Source: an uncultured Eubacteriales bacterium
Lineage (GTDB): Bacteria; Bacillota; Clostridia; Lachnospirales; Lachnospiraceae
NCBI GenBank assembly: GCA_900321145.1
Contig: ONVB01000038.1
Span: forward strand, 1 to 20,655
Direction: 5' to 3'
DNA: 20,655 nt
Below the pieces are notes generated by a model that saw only the letters and a list, made by a program, of their open reading frames with translations, had not been told where the DNA came from and did not search any database. Every line of letters starts with the position of its first letter. The first letter of the stretch is position 1. A program made the position numbers and the translations under genes. Shown piece by piece: positions 8,202 through 15,827 of the stretch.

Positions 8202-8451
8202 AATATCTCCTCCCCCTTTTAAGATCCTTCGCTTAAATGTATTGACACGACTCATGCTTAGCTCTGCAAAAGTTCGACTGACTAAATCAAAGATTTCGAG
8301 TCTCACTTACGTTGCGTCCTGTCGTCAGAGCGCATACAAGACGACTTCGTCGTGGTTTTATGGCTCTCAGATATATAATCGCGACCTTTCCGGGAAATAT
8401 TGTGTCGAAATAATATTTTTTAATTACGTGGGAAATATGCATTCACACCAC
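8202..8451 (-). other. Long non-coding stretch upstream of rpoD
   Basis: No convincing gene lies between rpoD and the ylmH terminator. The stretch has several short inverted repeats: TTTCC-C-GGAAA (about 8389-8400), ACGAC-TTC-GTCGT (8341-8353), and AAATC-TTT-GATTT within about 8285-8297. Near the rpoD end, AAGATCCTTC followed by GCTT (8221-8234) repeats one half of the 38-base palindrome seen elsewhere in the window. A promoter for rpoD must lie here, but no good -35/-10 pair was found. It could be a structured leader or a degenerate intergenic repeat. Confidence 0.35.
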
Positions 8452-8478
8452 AAAAAAACAGGCGCCGTTACGCGCCCG
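8452..8478 (-). terminator. Rho-independent terminator after the ylmH-like gene
   Basis: On the minus strand a 7-base-pair stem (CGGGCGC with GCGCCTG, one G-U, loop GTAACG; arms 8472-8478 and 8459-8465) is followed by seven T. It lies about 60 bases after the ylmH-like stop codon and isolates that gene from rpoD. Confidence 0.85.
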
Positions 8479-8539
8479 CTTTCTTACTTGAAGATTGCTC
8501 TTTTCCTCCTATAATTAATCGGTTTAAGATATGACGCCG

Positions 8540-9313
8540 CTACTTTCCGTAACGTCCAATGTCCACATTCAGCCGGCCCTTCCTGGTTTCACCGGCAACA
8601 TCATAGAATACAAACTTTCCGTATCCGCGCACAGACACGATATCGCCCTGGGCAGGCTTCCGGTCCGGGCTTGTGCATTCCCTCCCCCCTATCGACACAT
8701 GGCCCGCGCCAAAGAGGTTCTTTGCTTTTTCTCGCGAAAGCCCGAACACTCTGGCGACTATGCTGTCAAGGCGAAGTGCCGGTACATTTAGGCTCTGCCT
8801 GCTTATGTCCGGAAGTGCCTCGTCCGGGATAGCGTCTATGACCGCGCTGACAACCGTCGTATGCCTCACCCGTGTCACGCTCTCTGCCATAAATCCCGCC
8901 AGCCTGTCCGTCACATAAGCGTATGCCATATTCTCATGCACGAGTATATCTCCCACTGCGCTTCTTTCTATGCCGAGATTCATGAGCGCACCGAGGAAAT
9001 CCCTGTGGTTGAGCTGTTCGGCAAACTTTGGCGCCTTCGGAGCGATCCTTAATACCCTTATCGGAAAGCTCTCCTCGTAGCCTATATCCCTCGGATCTCC
9101 GAACCTGAGCATAACTCTCTCGCAGTCCTCGCGGCCGCCGTCCGCCTTTATGCATCCCGTTCCTCCGCCCGCCGCACGCACAGCCTCCTCATACGCTGTC
9201 TGAGCATCAGCCGGCGCCAGAAAATCCGTAAATATATAGTAGTTCCCGCTTACCGCTCTCTCAACAAGTTCACGTATTCTCTTCCTCAACTCTGCTTCTT
9301 CTGACTTATCCAT
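8540..9313 (-). CDS. ylmH: YlmH-family S4-domain RNA-binding protein
   Basis: A 257-residue protein with the YlmH layout: an N-terminal region containing RFGDPRDIGYEESFPIRVLR (about 71-90), a central part with HRDFLGALMNLGIERSAVGDI (about 102-122) that is diagnostic of the family, and a C-terminal S4 RNA-binding fold (about 180-245, LRLDSIVARVFGLSREKAKN and later VSIGG). YlmH proteins bind ribosomal RNA or tRNA on the large subunit and have been linked in Bacillus to rescue of stalled ribosomes. In many Firmicutes the gene lies in the ylm/divIVA cluster; here it stands alone between rpoD and a micro-ORF. The ATG has AGGG about eight bases upstream and lies directly after a terminator-like hairpin. 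Confidence 0.9.
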   Translation of the reverse strand: MDKSEEAELRKRIRELVERAVSGNYYIFTDFLAPADAQTAYEEAVRAAGGGTGCIKADGGREDCERVMLRFGDPRDIGYEESFPIRVLRIAPKAPKFAEQLNHRDFLGALMNLGIERSAVGDILVHENMAYAYVTDRLAGFMAESVTRVRHTTVVSAVIDAIPDEALPDISRQSLNVPALRLDSIVARVFGLSREKAKNLFGAGHVSIGGRECTSPDRKPAQGDIVSVRGYGKFVFYDVAGETRKGRLNVDIGRYGK

Positions 9314-9324
9314 ACCCGCTACCC

Positions 9325-9356
9325 TAAAAAACTCCCGCAGTTGCAGCTACGGGAGT
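9325..9356 (-). terminator. Terminator or attenuator hairpin before ylmH
   Basis: Minus strand: ACTCCCG and CGGGAGT (arms 9350-9356 and 9331-9337, loop of 12 bases with partial inner pairing) are followed by TTTTTT. The T-run ends 12 bases before the ylmH start codon. It can end transcription of the upstream micro-ORF, so ylmH would depend on readthrough or on regulated antitermination unless a promoter is hidden in the hairpin. The 12-base palindrome AAACCCGGGTTT (9375-9386) lies just upstream. Confidence 0.7.
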
Positions 9357-9398
9357 CTTTGTTTTTCCTTGCTGAAACCCGGGTTTAATGATATTATC

Positions 9399-9506
9399 TT
9401 AGTTGATACTCGACACCAGAAGTCCGATGACCATGGCAGCTACGATAACTATACATATAAAACCCGCTACCTTTCTCTGTGTCTTCTTGTTGCTGAAGTT
9501 GATCAT
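9399..9506 (-). CDS. Small single-span membrane protein (35 aa)
   Basis: A 35-codon reading frame from ATG (9504-9506) to TAA (9399-9401). The N-terminus is polar and basic (MINFSNKKTQRKVAG, about 1-15), followed by one hydrophobic helix (about 16-33, rich in Ile, Val, Ala, Gly) and a short SSIN end. AAAGGAA lies about eight bases upstream, and a terminator-like hairpin follows 43 bases after the stop. The basic head plus single helix predicts N-terminus inside. It resembles the many very short DUF4044-like membrane proteins of Firmicutes, but no function is assigned. It is divergent from the gene at 9556, with 49 bases between the starts. Confidence 0.6.
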   Translation of the reverse strand: MINFSNKKTQRKVAGFICIVIVAAMVIGLLVSSIN

Positions 9507-9530
9507 TGTTTTAATTCCTTTCTATAGATA

Positions 9531-9536
9531 TATAAT
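9531..9536 (+). promoter_or_regulatory. Possible -10 box of the plus-strand gene
   Basis: A perfect TATAAT lies 20 bases before the ATG at 9556. Only a poor -35 (TTTTAA at 9509-9514, 16-base spacing) is visible, so the promoter is weakly supported. The 49-base divergent gap must also hold signals for the micro-ORF on the other strand. Confidence 0.35.
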
Positions 9537-9555
9537 ATTCAACGAGGTACCTGTT

Positions 9556-10188
9556 ATGCATATCAGTATCGGCCTTATCTCAGCCGGAATCATCTCCTCT
9601 GTGATATGGCTCATCCACCGCGCAAATTCAATATCAAACCACCGCATCAGGCAAAACCGCGAGGATTTTCTCGAGGCCGAAGCAAGGGCAAATGCAACAC
9701 GCCGCGCCGACATATCCGGCCTTCCATATCTTCAGATAGAAGAAGCCCTGCTGTCGCTTCCGTTAGACAAAGCCGAAGCGGCAGGTGCCGCACGGGAGGT
9801 TCGGCTGCTCAGGGAGCTGCCGGGCAGGCGCATCCTGAACCTTTCCATGTATACCAACACGGAACTAAAGAGCATGTACGGTCCTGCAAATCTCGAAGAG
9901 CTTTCCGCTGCCGACGACCGCTTCACCGAGCTGATACGCTATCTTAATTCCATCGGGAAGAAGCTTGCCGAAGCAGGTGACACAGCATCGGCCGTGGCAG
10001 TCCTTGAGTACGCCGTTTCTATAGGATCGGACATATCCGAGACATTTACCATGCTCGGAGAAATGTACGCTTCCGCGTCCGACACCGACGCACTCGACAG
10101 GCTTTTATCCAAGGCTGAGGGCATAAGCTCCATCTCGAAGGATGTTACATTAACGAAGCTTAATTCTATCAAATCCACCTTATCATAG
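9556..10188 (+). CDS. Membrane-anchored helical protein of unknown function
   Basis: The 210-residue protein is not recognised. It starts at ATG 9556, eight bases after GAGG; a longer in-frame version from 9403 would overlap the divergent micro-ORF and has no ribosome site. Residues 3-20 form one membrane helix, followed by a basic, Arg-rich stretch (RANSISNHRIRQNR). The rest is predicted helical and acidic. The part from about 130 to the end (LNSIGKKLAEAGDTASAVAV, then ISETFTMLGEMYASASDTDA) looks like TPR-type helix pairs. This suggests a cytoplasmic scaffold held at the membrane, by inference only. It is the only plus-strand gene here and has its own terminator. Confidence 0.8.
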   Translation: MHISIGLISAGIISSVIWLIHRANSISNHRIRQNREDFLEAEARANATRRADISGLPYLQIEEALLSLPLDKAEAAGAAREVRLLRELPGRRILNLSMYTNTELKSMYGPANLEELSAADDRFTELIRYLNSIGKKLAEAGDTASAVAVLEYAVSIGSDISETFTMLGEMYASASDTDALDRLLSKAEGISSISKDVTLTKLNSIKSTLS

Positions 10189-10213
10189 CAAGCAAAATCA
10201 TAAAACAGCTCAT

Positions 10214-10253
10214 TCGGGCAGGGAAGATCGGATCTCACCTGCCCGATTTTTTT
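10214..10253 (+). terminator. Rho-independent terminator of the plus-strand gene
   Basis: TCGGGCAGG (10214-10222) pairs with CCTGCCCGA (10238-10246); the loop itself contains AGAT/ATCT; seven T follow. It ends two bases before the stop codon of the convergent DUF815 gene, for which the same hairpin could act weakly because its T-run on the minus strand is displaced. Confidence 0.9.
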
Positions 10254-10254
10254 A

Positions 10255-11631
10255 TTACGCGCAGCCTGCCAGGTGATCGATAAACTGCTGCGCAGTCCTT
10301 CCGGATATTCCGCCGTGAGAGAGCTCCCAGGCGTTGGCCTGCTGCACTATCTCCTCGTCGGAAAGCTTTATCTCCGGATAACGCTTCTTTAACTCCGTCA
10401 CTATCAGGTTGAATTCCTTCTTGGACGGGCGCGAATAGCTTATCGTGACTCCGAAGCGGTTCGCCAAAGAAAGCTTCTCCTGCATGGTATCCGACTGATG
10501 CATGCCGTTCTCCATCTTTACATCCGAGCGGTCATCCCATGATTCCCTTATCAGATGCCTGCGGTTCGAGGTCGCATAGATAAGCACATTCTCCGGACGA
10601 TGCTCGAGCCCTCCCTCTATCACGGCCTTTAAGTACTTGTAGTCAGTCTCAAAATCCTCGAAGGAAAGATCGTCCATATATATGATAAACCTGTAATTCC
10701 TGTTCTTGATCTCGCTTATGACCAGGGGAAGCAGCTTCATCTGATGCTTATATATCTCGATCATCCTGAGTCCCCTGTCGTAGTACTCGTTGATAAGTGC
10801 CTTTATCGAGGTCGACTTGCCCGTACCGCTGTCGCCGAAGAGCAGACAGTTGTTGGCTCTCCTGCCTGCCACAAAGGCCTCCGTGTTCTCCATCAGCTTC
10901 TTCTTCTGTATCTCATATCCGACAAGATCGGTAAGCCTGACCGGATCGGTGTTCGTAATGGCGGTAAAGCTTATGACGTCCGTGCCACCGTAGGCTATGG
11001 AAAGCTCACTCCCCATCTGATTGCCGCCGGCTGTACCGCCGCCCTGAACTGTACCCGCCTCCGACACGCGGAAAGCCTTGTTTAATCCGAAGAGTCCGAC
11101 TCCGTAATCCCTGTAAAAGTCTGTCATCAGCCCGAAGAACTCATCGCTGTCTACCGCTTTAGACAGTTTGTCGCTTAAAGCCCTCACCTTATCCGATACA
11201 TTTTTGTTATATATCTGTTCCCTCTTCGGGATGGACTTATAGTCGGTTATCACCGAAAAGCAGTCTATAGAAAGTCCCTGCTCCAATGCAGTAAAATCAT
11301 AGTGAAAAAGCTTCATGAATATCTCATAATCGTGCTTTGCGAAGCCGTTCACGGTTCCGTCACCCGCACCAACCTTCTCGCAGGTCAGGGTAAATGAATT
11401 CTCATGCGTTACCAGCACATAGGTCAGGTAATCCTGCCACAGATTGCGGTCGAAACCAAAGCTCGTGGAGATATCAAGTATCCTCTTGATCTCCGTGTAA
11501 CACCTTGAGACAAGCGCCGGCTTTTCTTCCCTTTCAAGCTCAAAATCCTCTATTATATCTCCGACCTTCGTGAGTATGCTGTCACGATTTAAGTCTCTGT
11601 ACAGTACCAGTCTTGCTATATCTTTATACAT
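10255..11631 (-). CDS. DUF815-family AAA+-like ATPase
   Basis: The protein has 458 residues from the chosen start. The C-terminal half is a P-loop ATPase of the DUF815 type: Walker A GDSGTGKST at 266-274, a Walker B-like strand FIIYMDD ending at D320/D321, then the sensor-like strand VLIYATSNRRHL and the segment LSLANRFGVTISY. The first 230 residues are a variable helical domain. The substrate is unknown. The frame stays open upstream to 11901 inside trmN6, but the ATG at 11631 follows GGAGG with a 5-base spacer and avoids the palindromic repeat in the gap; an adjacent ATG at 11634 is too close to the ribosome site. It is last in the tmk-holB-ricT gene run and converges on the plus-strand gene. 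Confidence 0.85.
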   Translation of the reverse strand: MYKDIARLVLYRDLNRDSILTKVGDIIEDFELEREEKPALVSRCYTEIKRILDISTSFGFDRNLWQDYLTYVLVTHENSFTLTCEKVGAGDGTVNGFAKHDYEIFMKLFHYDFTALEQGLSIDCFSVITDYKSIPKREQIYNKNVSDKVRALSDKLSKAVDSDEFFGLMTDFYRDYGVGLFGLNKAFRVSEAGTVQGGGTAGGNQMGSELSIAYGGTDVISFTAITNTDPVRLTDLVGYEIQKKKLMENTEAFVAGRRANNCLLFGDSGTGKSTSIKALINEYYDRGLRMIEIYKHQMKLLPLVISEIKNRNYRFIIYMDDLSFEDFETDYKYLKAVIEGGLEHRPENVLIYATSNRRHLIRESWDDRSDVKMENGMHQSDTMQEKLSLANRFGVTISYSRPSKKEFNLIVTELKKRYPEIKLSDEEIVQQANAWELSHGGISGRTAQQFIDHLAGCA

Positions 11632-11697
11632 CATTTCCTCCAATAATATGATCGCTTCGATCAAACGCTCCGACTCGTAATCCGAGTTGTCTTTTTC

Positions 11698-11735
11698 AAG
11701 ATCCTTCCTGTAGCTTCGTAAGCCCGAAGAATCTT
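11698..11735. repeat. 38-base intercistronic palindromic repeat, copy A
   Basis: The 10-base ends AAGATCCTTC and GAAGAATCTT are inverted repeats (one G-U when transcribed), enclosing a smaller CTTCG...CGAAG pairing. It begins four bases after the trmN6 stop codon, in the gap before the DUF815 gene. It matches copy B at 35 of 38 positions by direct comparison. On the minus strand it is not followed by a T-run, so it is not a standard terminator. Confidence 0.8.
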
Positions 11736-11738
11736 TTT

Positions 11739-12617
11739 TCAGTAGTATCCGCCGTACCTTGAAAGCAGCTCCTCCGTGTACTTCCCGTCGGGGCCGTAGC
11801 AGCAAAGTGTCGGCTCGCAGTTTAGATACGGCTTTCCGTACTTTACCGCTTCGAGCAGGACCATGTTCGGTTCCTCTCCCGCGTGTGGCTCCACCAGGCA
11901 CATCCTTTTTGGCTCAAGCCGCGCTTTAAAAAGCTCCGTGATAAGCTCCGATAGCCTGAACGGCTTATATACAACTGCAAATGTACCGCCGGGCTTTAAG
12001 AGATATGCTGCTGCCTCGACCAGCTTCCCGAGCGTCATATACACCTCGTGCCGCGAGATCATCTTAGACGAAGCCTCGTTCACCAGCCCGTGACCGCCCT
12101 TTATATACGGCGGATTCGCCGTGACCGCATCGAAGCTTCCACGCTTGAAGCCTGTTTTTTCACCGCCGGCCTCATCCGAAGCTTTAATACCCACGTCGCA
12201 CAGGTCGCCACATACCATGCTTATATGATCCTCAAGGCCGTTCATCCTGACAGATCTCCCAGCCATATCCGCGATCTCCTCCTGTATCTCAAGTCCGGTA
12301 AAGTGTGCGCCCTTTCCTCTCCCGTGCATCAGCAAAGGTATGACTCCCGTTCCGGTGCACAGGTCCATCACCCTTCCTCCGGGTGCCCCGGTTGCGAAAT
12401 CCGCAAGCAAAACCGCATCCATACCGAACTTGAAACCCTTTTCTTTCTGTATGATATAGTATCCCCTGCACTGCAGATCATCCACACATTCTCCGTCCTT
12501 CATCAGTCCCTGCGACTTTAATGCTTCCGCATCGGGAACAGTCCTCTCTTCACTTGATATATTTTGAGCCCTGAGCATCGCTGCGTCAGGGCCCTTGGAA
12601 TCGTTATTATTCATCAT
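11739..12617 (-). CDS. tRNA1(Val) A37 N6-methyltransferase-like (YabB/TrmN6)
   Basis: A class I SAM-dependent methyltransferase. The protein of up to 292 residues shows IIQKEKGFKFGMDAVLLADF (about 55-74), the SAM loop DLCTGTGVIPLL (about 85-96), the acidic end of the next strand (GLEIQEE), and the catalytic motif NPPYI (about 168-172), which marks N6-adenine or related amino-group methylation. The family closest in sequence and context is YabB/TrmN6, which modifies A37 of a tRNA. The first about 38 residues are an unusual extension; an ATG at 12503 with AGGGA upstream would give a more typical protein. The given start overlaps the end of ricT by 11 bases, as expected for coupled genes. Confidence 0.85.
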   Translation of the reverse strand: MMNNNDSKGPDAAMLRAQNISSEERTVPDAEALKSQGLMKDGECVDDLQCRGYYIIQKEKGFKFGMDAVLLADFATGAPGGRVMDLCTGTGVIPLLMHGRGKGAHFTGLEIQEEIADMAGRSVRMNGLEDHISMVCGDLCDVGIKASDEAGGEKTGFKRGSFDAVTANPPYIKGGHGLVNEASSKMISRHEVYMTLGKLVEAAAYLLKPGGTFAVVYKPFRLSELITELFKARLEPKRMCLVEPHAGEEPNMVLLEAVKYGKPYLNCEPTLCCYGPDGKYTEELLSRYGGYY

Positions 12618-13518
12618 CTAATTTCGAGCGTCCGCCCTTGTCCTCTAAAGCCTCAAGCTCCTTTAGCTCCGCTTCGCTCACCTTGTCCTCGCGACGCTTG
12701 CGTCTGGGCTTGAACCTCAATTCATCCACCTTGTACTCTATGATCTCCTTGTCATCATCCTCGCGGGTAACAAGGAGCTTGACGGTCTGGCGAAGTACAT
12801 TTACGGAGTAAACCTCACCCTTAGTGCCAGACACCGTCTTCACCACATCTCCCACATTCGGAAGCTTGGAGTTAAGGTACTCATAAGTATCCTGCTCATG
12901 CTTTAGGCAGCACATCAGTCTTCCGCACACACCGCTTATCTTGGTCGGGTTGAGTGAAAGGTTCTGATCCTTGGCCATCTTGATAGACACCGGCTCAAAC
13001 TCAGCAAGGTGCTTGTTGCAGCAGAGCTCCCTGCCGCACATTCCTATGCCGCCTACTATCTTGGTCTCATCCCTCACGCCTATCTGCCTGAGCTCTATCC
13101 TTGTTCTGAACACTGCCGCAAGATCCTTCACCAGGTTTCTGAAATCGATCCTGTTGTCTGCCGTGAAGTAGAAAAGAACCTTGTTTCTGTCAAATGTATA
13201 CTCGGCATCTATAAGCTTCATCGGAAGCTTGTGCTCGGCTATCTTGATCTGACATATGCCAAATGCTTCCTTGCTCTTCTCTATATTCTCATCATGTCTT
13301 GCGGCATCCTCATCGTTCGCCATCCTTATTATGGACTTGATCGACGATCCGAACTTGGTCTCATCTATCTCACGTCTGCCGAAAACCACCTTTCCGTATT
13401 CCACGCCCCGCGCAGTCTCCACGATCACATGCTGCCCTGCTTCAACCACGTAATTAAGCGGGCTGAAACAGTATATCTTTCCGTTCGGTCTGAAACGGAC
13501 TCCTATAACTTCCTTCAT
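12607..13518 (-). CDS. ricT: PSP1-domain protein RicT (YaaT)
   Basis: The 303-residue protein has the PSP1 core. The N-terminus is VIGVRFRPNGKIYCFSP, followed by the motif GQHVIVETARGVEYGKVVFG (about 28-47). The cysteine clusters are CGRELCC (about 160-166) and CGRLMCCLKHE (about 197-207). In Bacillus, RicT (YaaT) forms an Fe-S-containing complex with RicA and RicF that affects RNase Y activity and development; these cysteines are the expected ligands. The tail is charged and probably disordered. It lies between holB and trmN6 as in Bacillus. It starts 34 bases after the holB stop. Confidence 0.93.
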   Translation of the reverse strand: MKEVIGVRFRPNGKIYCFSPLNYVVEAGQHVIVETARGVEYGKVVFGRREIDETKFGSSIKSIIRMANDEDAARHDENIEKSKEAFGICQIKIAEHKLPMKLIDAEYTFDRNKVLFYFTADNRIDFRNLVKDLAAVFRTRIELRQIGVRDETKIVGGIGMCGRELCCNKHLAEFEPVSIKMAKDQNLSLNPTKISGVCGRLMCCLKHEQDTYEYLNSKLPNVGDVVKTVSGTKGEVYSVNVLRQTVKLLVTREDDDKEIIEYKVDELRFKPRRKRREDKVSEAELKELEALEDKGGRSKLDDE

Positions 13519-13552
13519 CTATCTTTTACTCCAATCAAATACTTCTATTGTT

Positions 13553-14539
13553 TTATACTTCCTTTAACCTGTAAAGCAAAAGCTCCATCGTCACATCAAA
13601 GCCGGCGTTGGCCCTGATCCTTTTCTTCGCTGTGCTTATGGCATCTATCTTCTCCTCTACCGCCGCAAAGCTGAGTATCTCCGCCTGCTTCTTAAGCACC
13701 GCATATTCATCCCGAAAGAGAAGCTTGTCCAGCTTTCCGGTAACCTTGAGCATGAGAATATCCCGGTACCACATCATCATCAGATCCATGTAATCATCCA
13801 GCGAAAGCTTAAAATGCTCAATATGTTCAACTGCCGACTTAAGGTCCTCAAGGTCCATGGTGTAAATTGATTTCATAACACTCACCACAGATTCTACCAC
13901 CTGAGCGTATTCATCATTCTTCGCAAGCTTTATGGCCTTGCCCAGATTTCCCTGTGCAAAATCTATGCAAAAGTGCGCCTTGTCCTCGGTCAGCCCTAAG
14001 TTCTTCTGCAGATATTCAAGCATATCCAGATCCTTCACGGGCTTGGTGGAAAGCAGCACGCACCTTGAAAGCACCGTTGCGAGGATCTTGTCTAAGTTGG
14101 AAGCAAGGAGGATGACCACACCGTATGCCGGCGGCTCCTCTATAGTCTTAAGCAAAGCATTTTGCGCCGGTGCTGTCATCAGATCCGCATCCGGAACTAT
14201 ATATATCTTATACTTGCCCTTGTACGGCTTTATTACCATGCTGTCAAGGAGCTGTTCTCTGATCTCATCGACCGAGATCATATCGTCACTTTCATGAGTT
14301 ACGGTAATTATATCCGGGTGATTTCCCGATACTGCCTGTTTGCAGGACTGACACTCACCGCACGGGTTTATGCCACCCGCCTCGCAGTTTAAGGTCTGGG
14401 CAAATGTACGGGCAAGCATCTTCTTGCCGCTGTCCTTCTCACCGTGTATCAGATACGCATGAGAAACCTTGCCCAGCTCTATACTCGACTTCATATGCCT
14501 TATGATGTCTTCATGTCCGACTATGTCTTTGAAATTCAT
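13553..14539 (-). CDS. holB: DNA polymerase III subunit delta'
   Basis: The delta' subunit is the stator of the clamp loader that places the sliding clamp on DNA. The 328 residues start at MNFKDIVGHEDII. The P-loop region reads GEKDSGKK (about 34-41), with Lys where Thr or Ser would bind Mg2+, as expected for a subunit that need not hydrolyse ATP. A zinc site uses C52 together with PCGECQSC (about 59-66). The SRC motif that supplies the arginine finger is present (LSRCVLL, about 159-165). The start at 14539 is chosen because it matches the family; a GTG four codons earlier is possible. A 149-base gap with the palindrome ACCGCATGCGGT (14630-14641) separates it from yaaR. Confidence 0.95.
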   Translation of the reverse strand: MNFKDIVGHEDIIRHMKSSIELGKVSHAYLIHGEKDSGKKMLARTFAQTLNCEAGGINPCGECQSCKQAVSGNHPDIITVTHESDDMISVDEIREQLLDSMVIKPYKGKYKIYIVPDADLMTAPAQNALLKTIEEPPAYGVVILLASNLDKILATVLSRCVLLSTKPVKDLDMLEYLQKNLGLTEDKAHFCIDFAQGNLGKAIKLAKNDEYAQVVESVVSVMKSIYTMDLEDLKSAVEHIEHFKLSLDDYMDLMMMWYRDILMLKVTGKLDKLLFRDEYAVLKKQAEILSFAAVEEKIDAISTAKKRIRANAGFDVTMELLLYRLKEV

Positions 14540-14688
14540 ACGTATCACCACCCCTCGTAAATATATAACGCATGATTACTCTGTATTTTTTGCTGTTTCG
14601 CTGCCTCTCGATTATCATCCCAAGCGGATACCGCATGCGGTGGATTCCTCAGGATATCCCGTGACAGTATCATATCATTTTACCACAA

Positions 14689-15132
14689 CTACGTGGATAT
14701 GTCTATAAGCATCCCCCGTATGTCATCTATCTTGCCGAGTATCGCCAGATGGTCCTTCTCATCCTTCATCAGCTCTTCGGCGAGCGAATCCAGTGTGTCA
14801 TCCACCTTTCGTATGATGCCGTACACCCTGTGGCGTCCCCTTCTGTCGAGGAAGTTCTCACGCGAGAACTCGTGCGAGTTGGCAGCGATCTCGTTCATAA
14901 ACTCCTTGACCGCGGAGCGATACTTCTTCATATCCTTTATGTCCATGTGCTTGGCGATCTTCGCACCCTGCTCCTCGATCTCCTTCATGAGTCCGGTGAG
15001 CTTCTCCTTGAGCTCGCCCTTGTCCAGGCTCTTGATCAGAGTAAACTTGAAGTCCTCGTCACCCGACACATTATCATTCTTCGGCGCCTCAACCTGAGTG
15101 AGCTGCTGAAGCTGGTTTATCTTAAGATCCAT
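14689..15132 (-). CDS. yaaR: YaaR-family (DUF327) protein
   Basis: A 147-residue, largely helical protein. The sequence from FKFTLIKSLDKGELKEKL to the end, with the segment NSHEFSRENFLDRRGRHRVY (about 85-104), is characteristic of DUF327/YaaR. The biochemical role is unknown; the gene lies with tmk and holB across Firmicutes. AAAGGA lies eight bases before the ATG. The start is 13 bases after the tmk stop. Confidence 0.9.
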   Translation of the reverse strand: MDLKINQLQQLTQVEAPKNDNVSGDEDFKFTLIKSLDKGELKEKLTGLMKEIEEQGAKIAKHMDIKDMKKYRSAVKEFMNEIAANSHEFSRENFLDRRGRHRVYGIIRKVDDTLDSLAEELMKDEKDHLAILGKIDDIRGMLIDIST

Positions 15133-15145
15133 AGGACCATCCTTT

Positions 15146-15766
15146 CTACTTAAGCCCGTCCACGAAACCTCTTATCATTTCCTGTATCTCCTCCACGGGA
15201 AGTGAAGCGTCTATAGTCTTTATGCGCTCAGGCTCGAGCTTCGCCAGTTCGCGGTAGCCCTCAGCTACCAGCCTGTGAAAGCTGTCAGGCTCCGACTCCA
15301 TGCGATCGAGCTCTGCCTGCTTTGTCTTCCTTCTCAATCCCTCTTCGGCGGACAGATCCAAATGTATCGTCAGCTCCGGTCTTATCCCGTCCAGCGCAAA
15401 CTCATTCAGGGTATATATCTCTTCGACGCCGAGCCCTCTCGCCATGCCCTGATAGACCGCGGATGAATCCACAAACCTGTCACACAGCACCGCCTTACCG
15501 TCGTTTAACGCAGGCTTTATGACCTCCGCCACCAGCTGTGCCCTTGCGGCCGCGTAAAGAAGCGCTTCCGCCGTATAACTCATACCTGCATTGGCCCTGT
15601 CCAAAAGTATGCCCCTTATCTCCTCGCTCACCTTGGTACCGCCCGGTTCACGCGTCAGCACACACTCTGTTCCCTTTGCCTCCAAGTATTCCGAAAGCAG
15701 CTTTATCTGGGTTGTCTTGCCGGAACCGTCCGGTCCCTCAAAGCTTATGAAAAGTCCCTTGCTCAT
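15146..15766 (-). CDS. tmk: Thymidylate kinase
   Basis: This enzyme phosphorylates dTMP to dTDP for DNA synthesis. From the chosen ATG there are 206 residues, the usual length: P-loop EGPDGSGKTTQ (10-20), the substrate motif REPGGT (39-44), the DRF motif (96-98) followed by SSAVYQG, and a short LID region around KTKQAELDRM. An earlier in-frame ATG (15802, GGCGG four bases upstream) would add 12 residues not typical of the family; the ribosome site of 15766 (AAAGGA) is distant, so the true start is uncertain. It follows the wzz-like gene and is followed by yaaR. Confidence 0.95.
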   Translation of the reverse strand: MSKGLFISFEGPDGSGKTTQIKLLSEYLEAKGTECVLTREPGGTKVSEEIRGILLDRANAGMSYTAEALLYAAARAQLVAEVIKPALNDGKAVLCDRFVDSSAVYQGMARGLGVEEIYTLNEFALDGIRPELTIHLDLSAEEGLRRKTKQAELDRMESEPDSFHRLVAEGYRELAKLEPERIKTIDASLPVEEIQEMIRGFVDGLK

Positions 15767-15827
15767 ATCTTTTGTCTGTCCTTTGTATATTTTTATCGAC
15801 ATCAATCCGCCTGAGCTTTACCGCGCC

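Noticed and set aside
8202..8306. A longer rpoD start giving 35 more residues
   Set aside because: GGAGGAG immediately before the ATG at 8201 and the family-like N-terminus from there favour the shorter form; the upstream residues do not look like region 1.1.
9403..9555. Upstream extension of the plus-strand gene by 51 codons
   Set aside because: It overlaps the divergent micro-ORF along its whole length and lacks a ribosome site, whereas the ATG at 9556 has GAGG at a good distance.
11698..11741. Plus-strand terminator at repeat copy A (hairpin followed by TTTTTT)
   Set aside because: No plus-strand gene leads into it, and copy B lacks the same T-run; the T-run is the complement of the A-rich end of trmN6.
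11634..11901. A DUF815 protein extended by 90 residues into trmN6
   Set aside because: The extension would translate the palindromic repeat and the end of trmN6 in another frame; GGAGG at 11637-11641 points to the ATG at 11631.
13009..13617. A 202-codon plus-strand reading frame opposite ricT and holB
   Set aside because: It lies fully antisense to two secure genes, shows no recognisable family, and has no ribosome site. It is explained by the base composition of the real genes.
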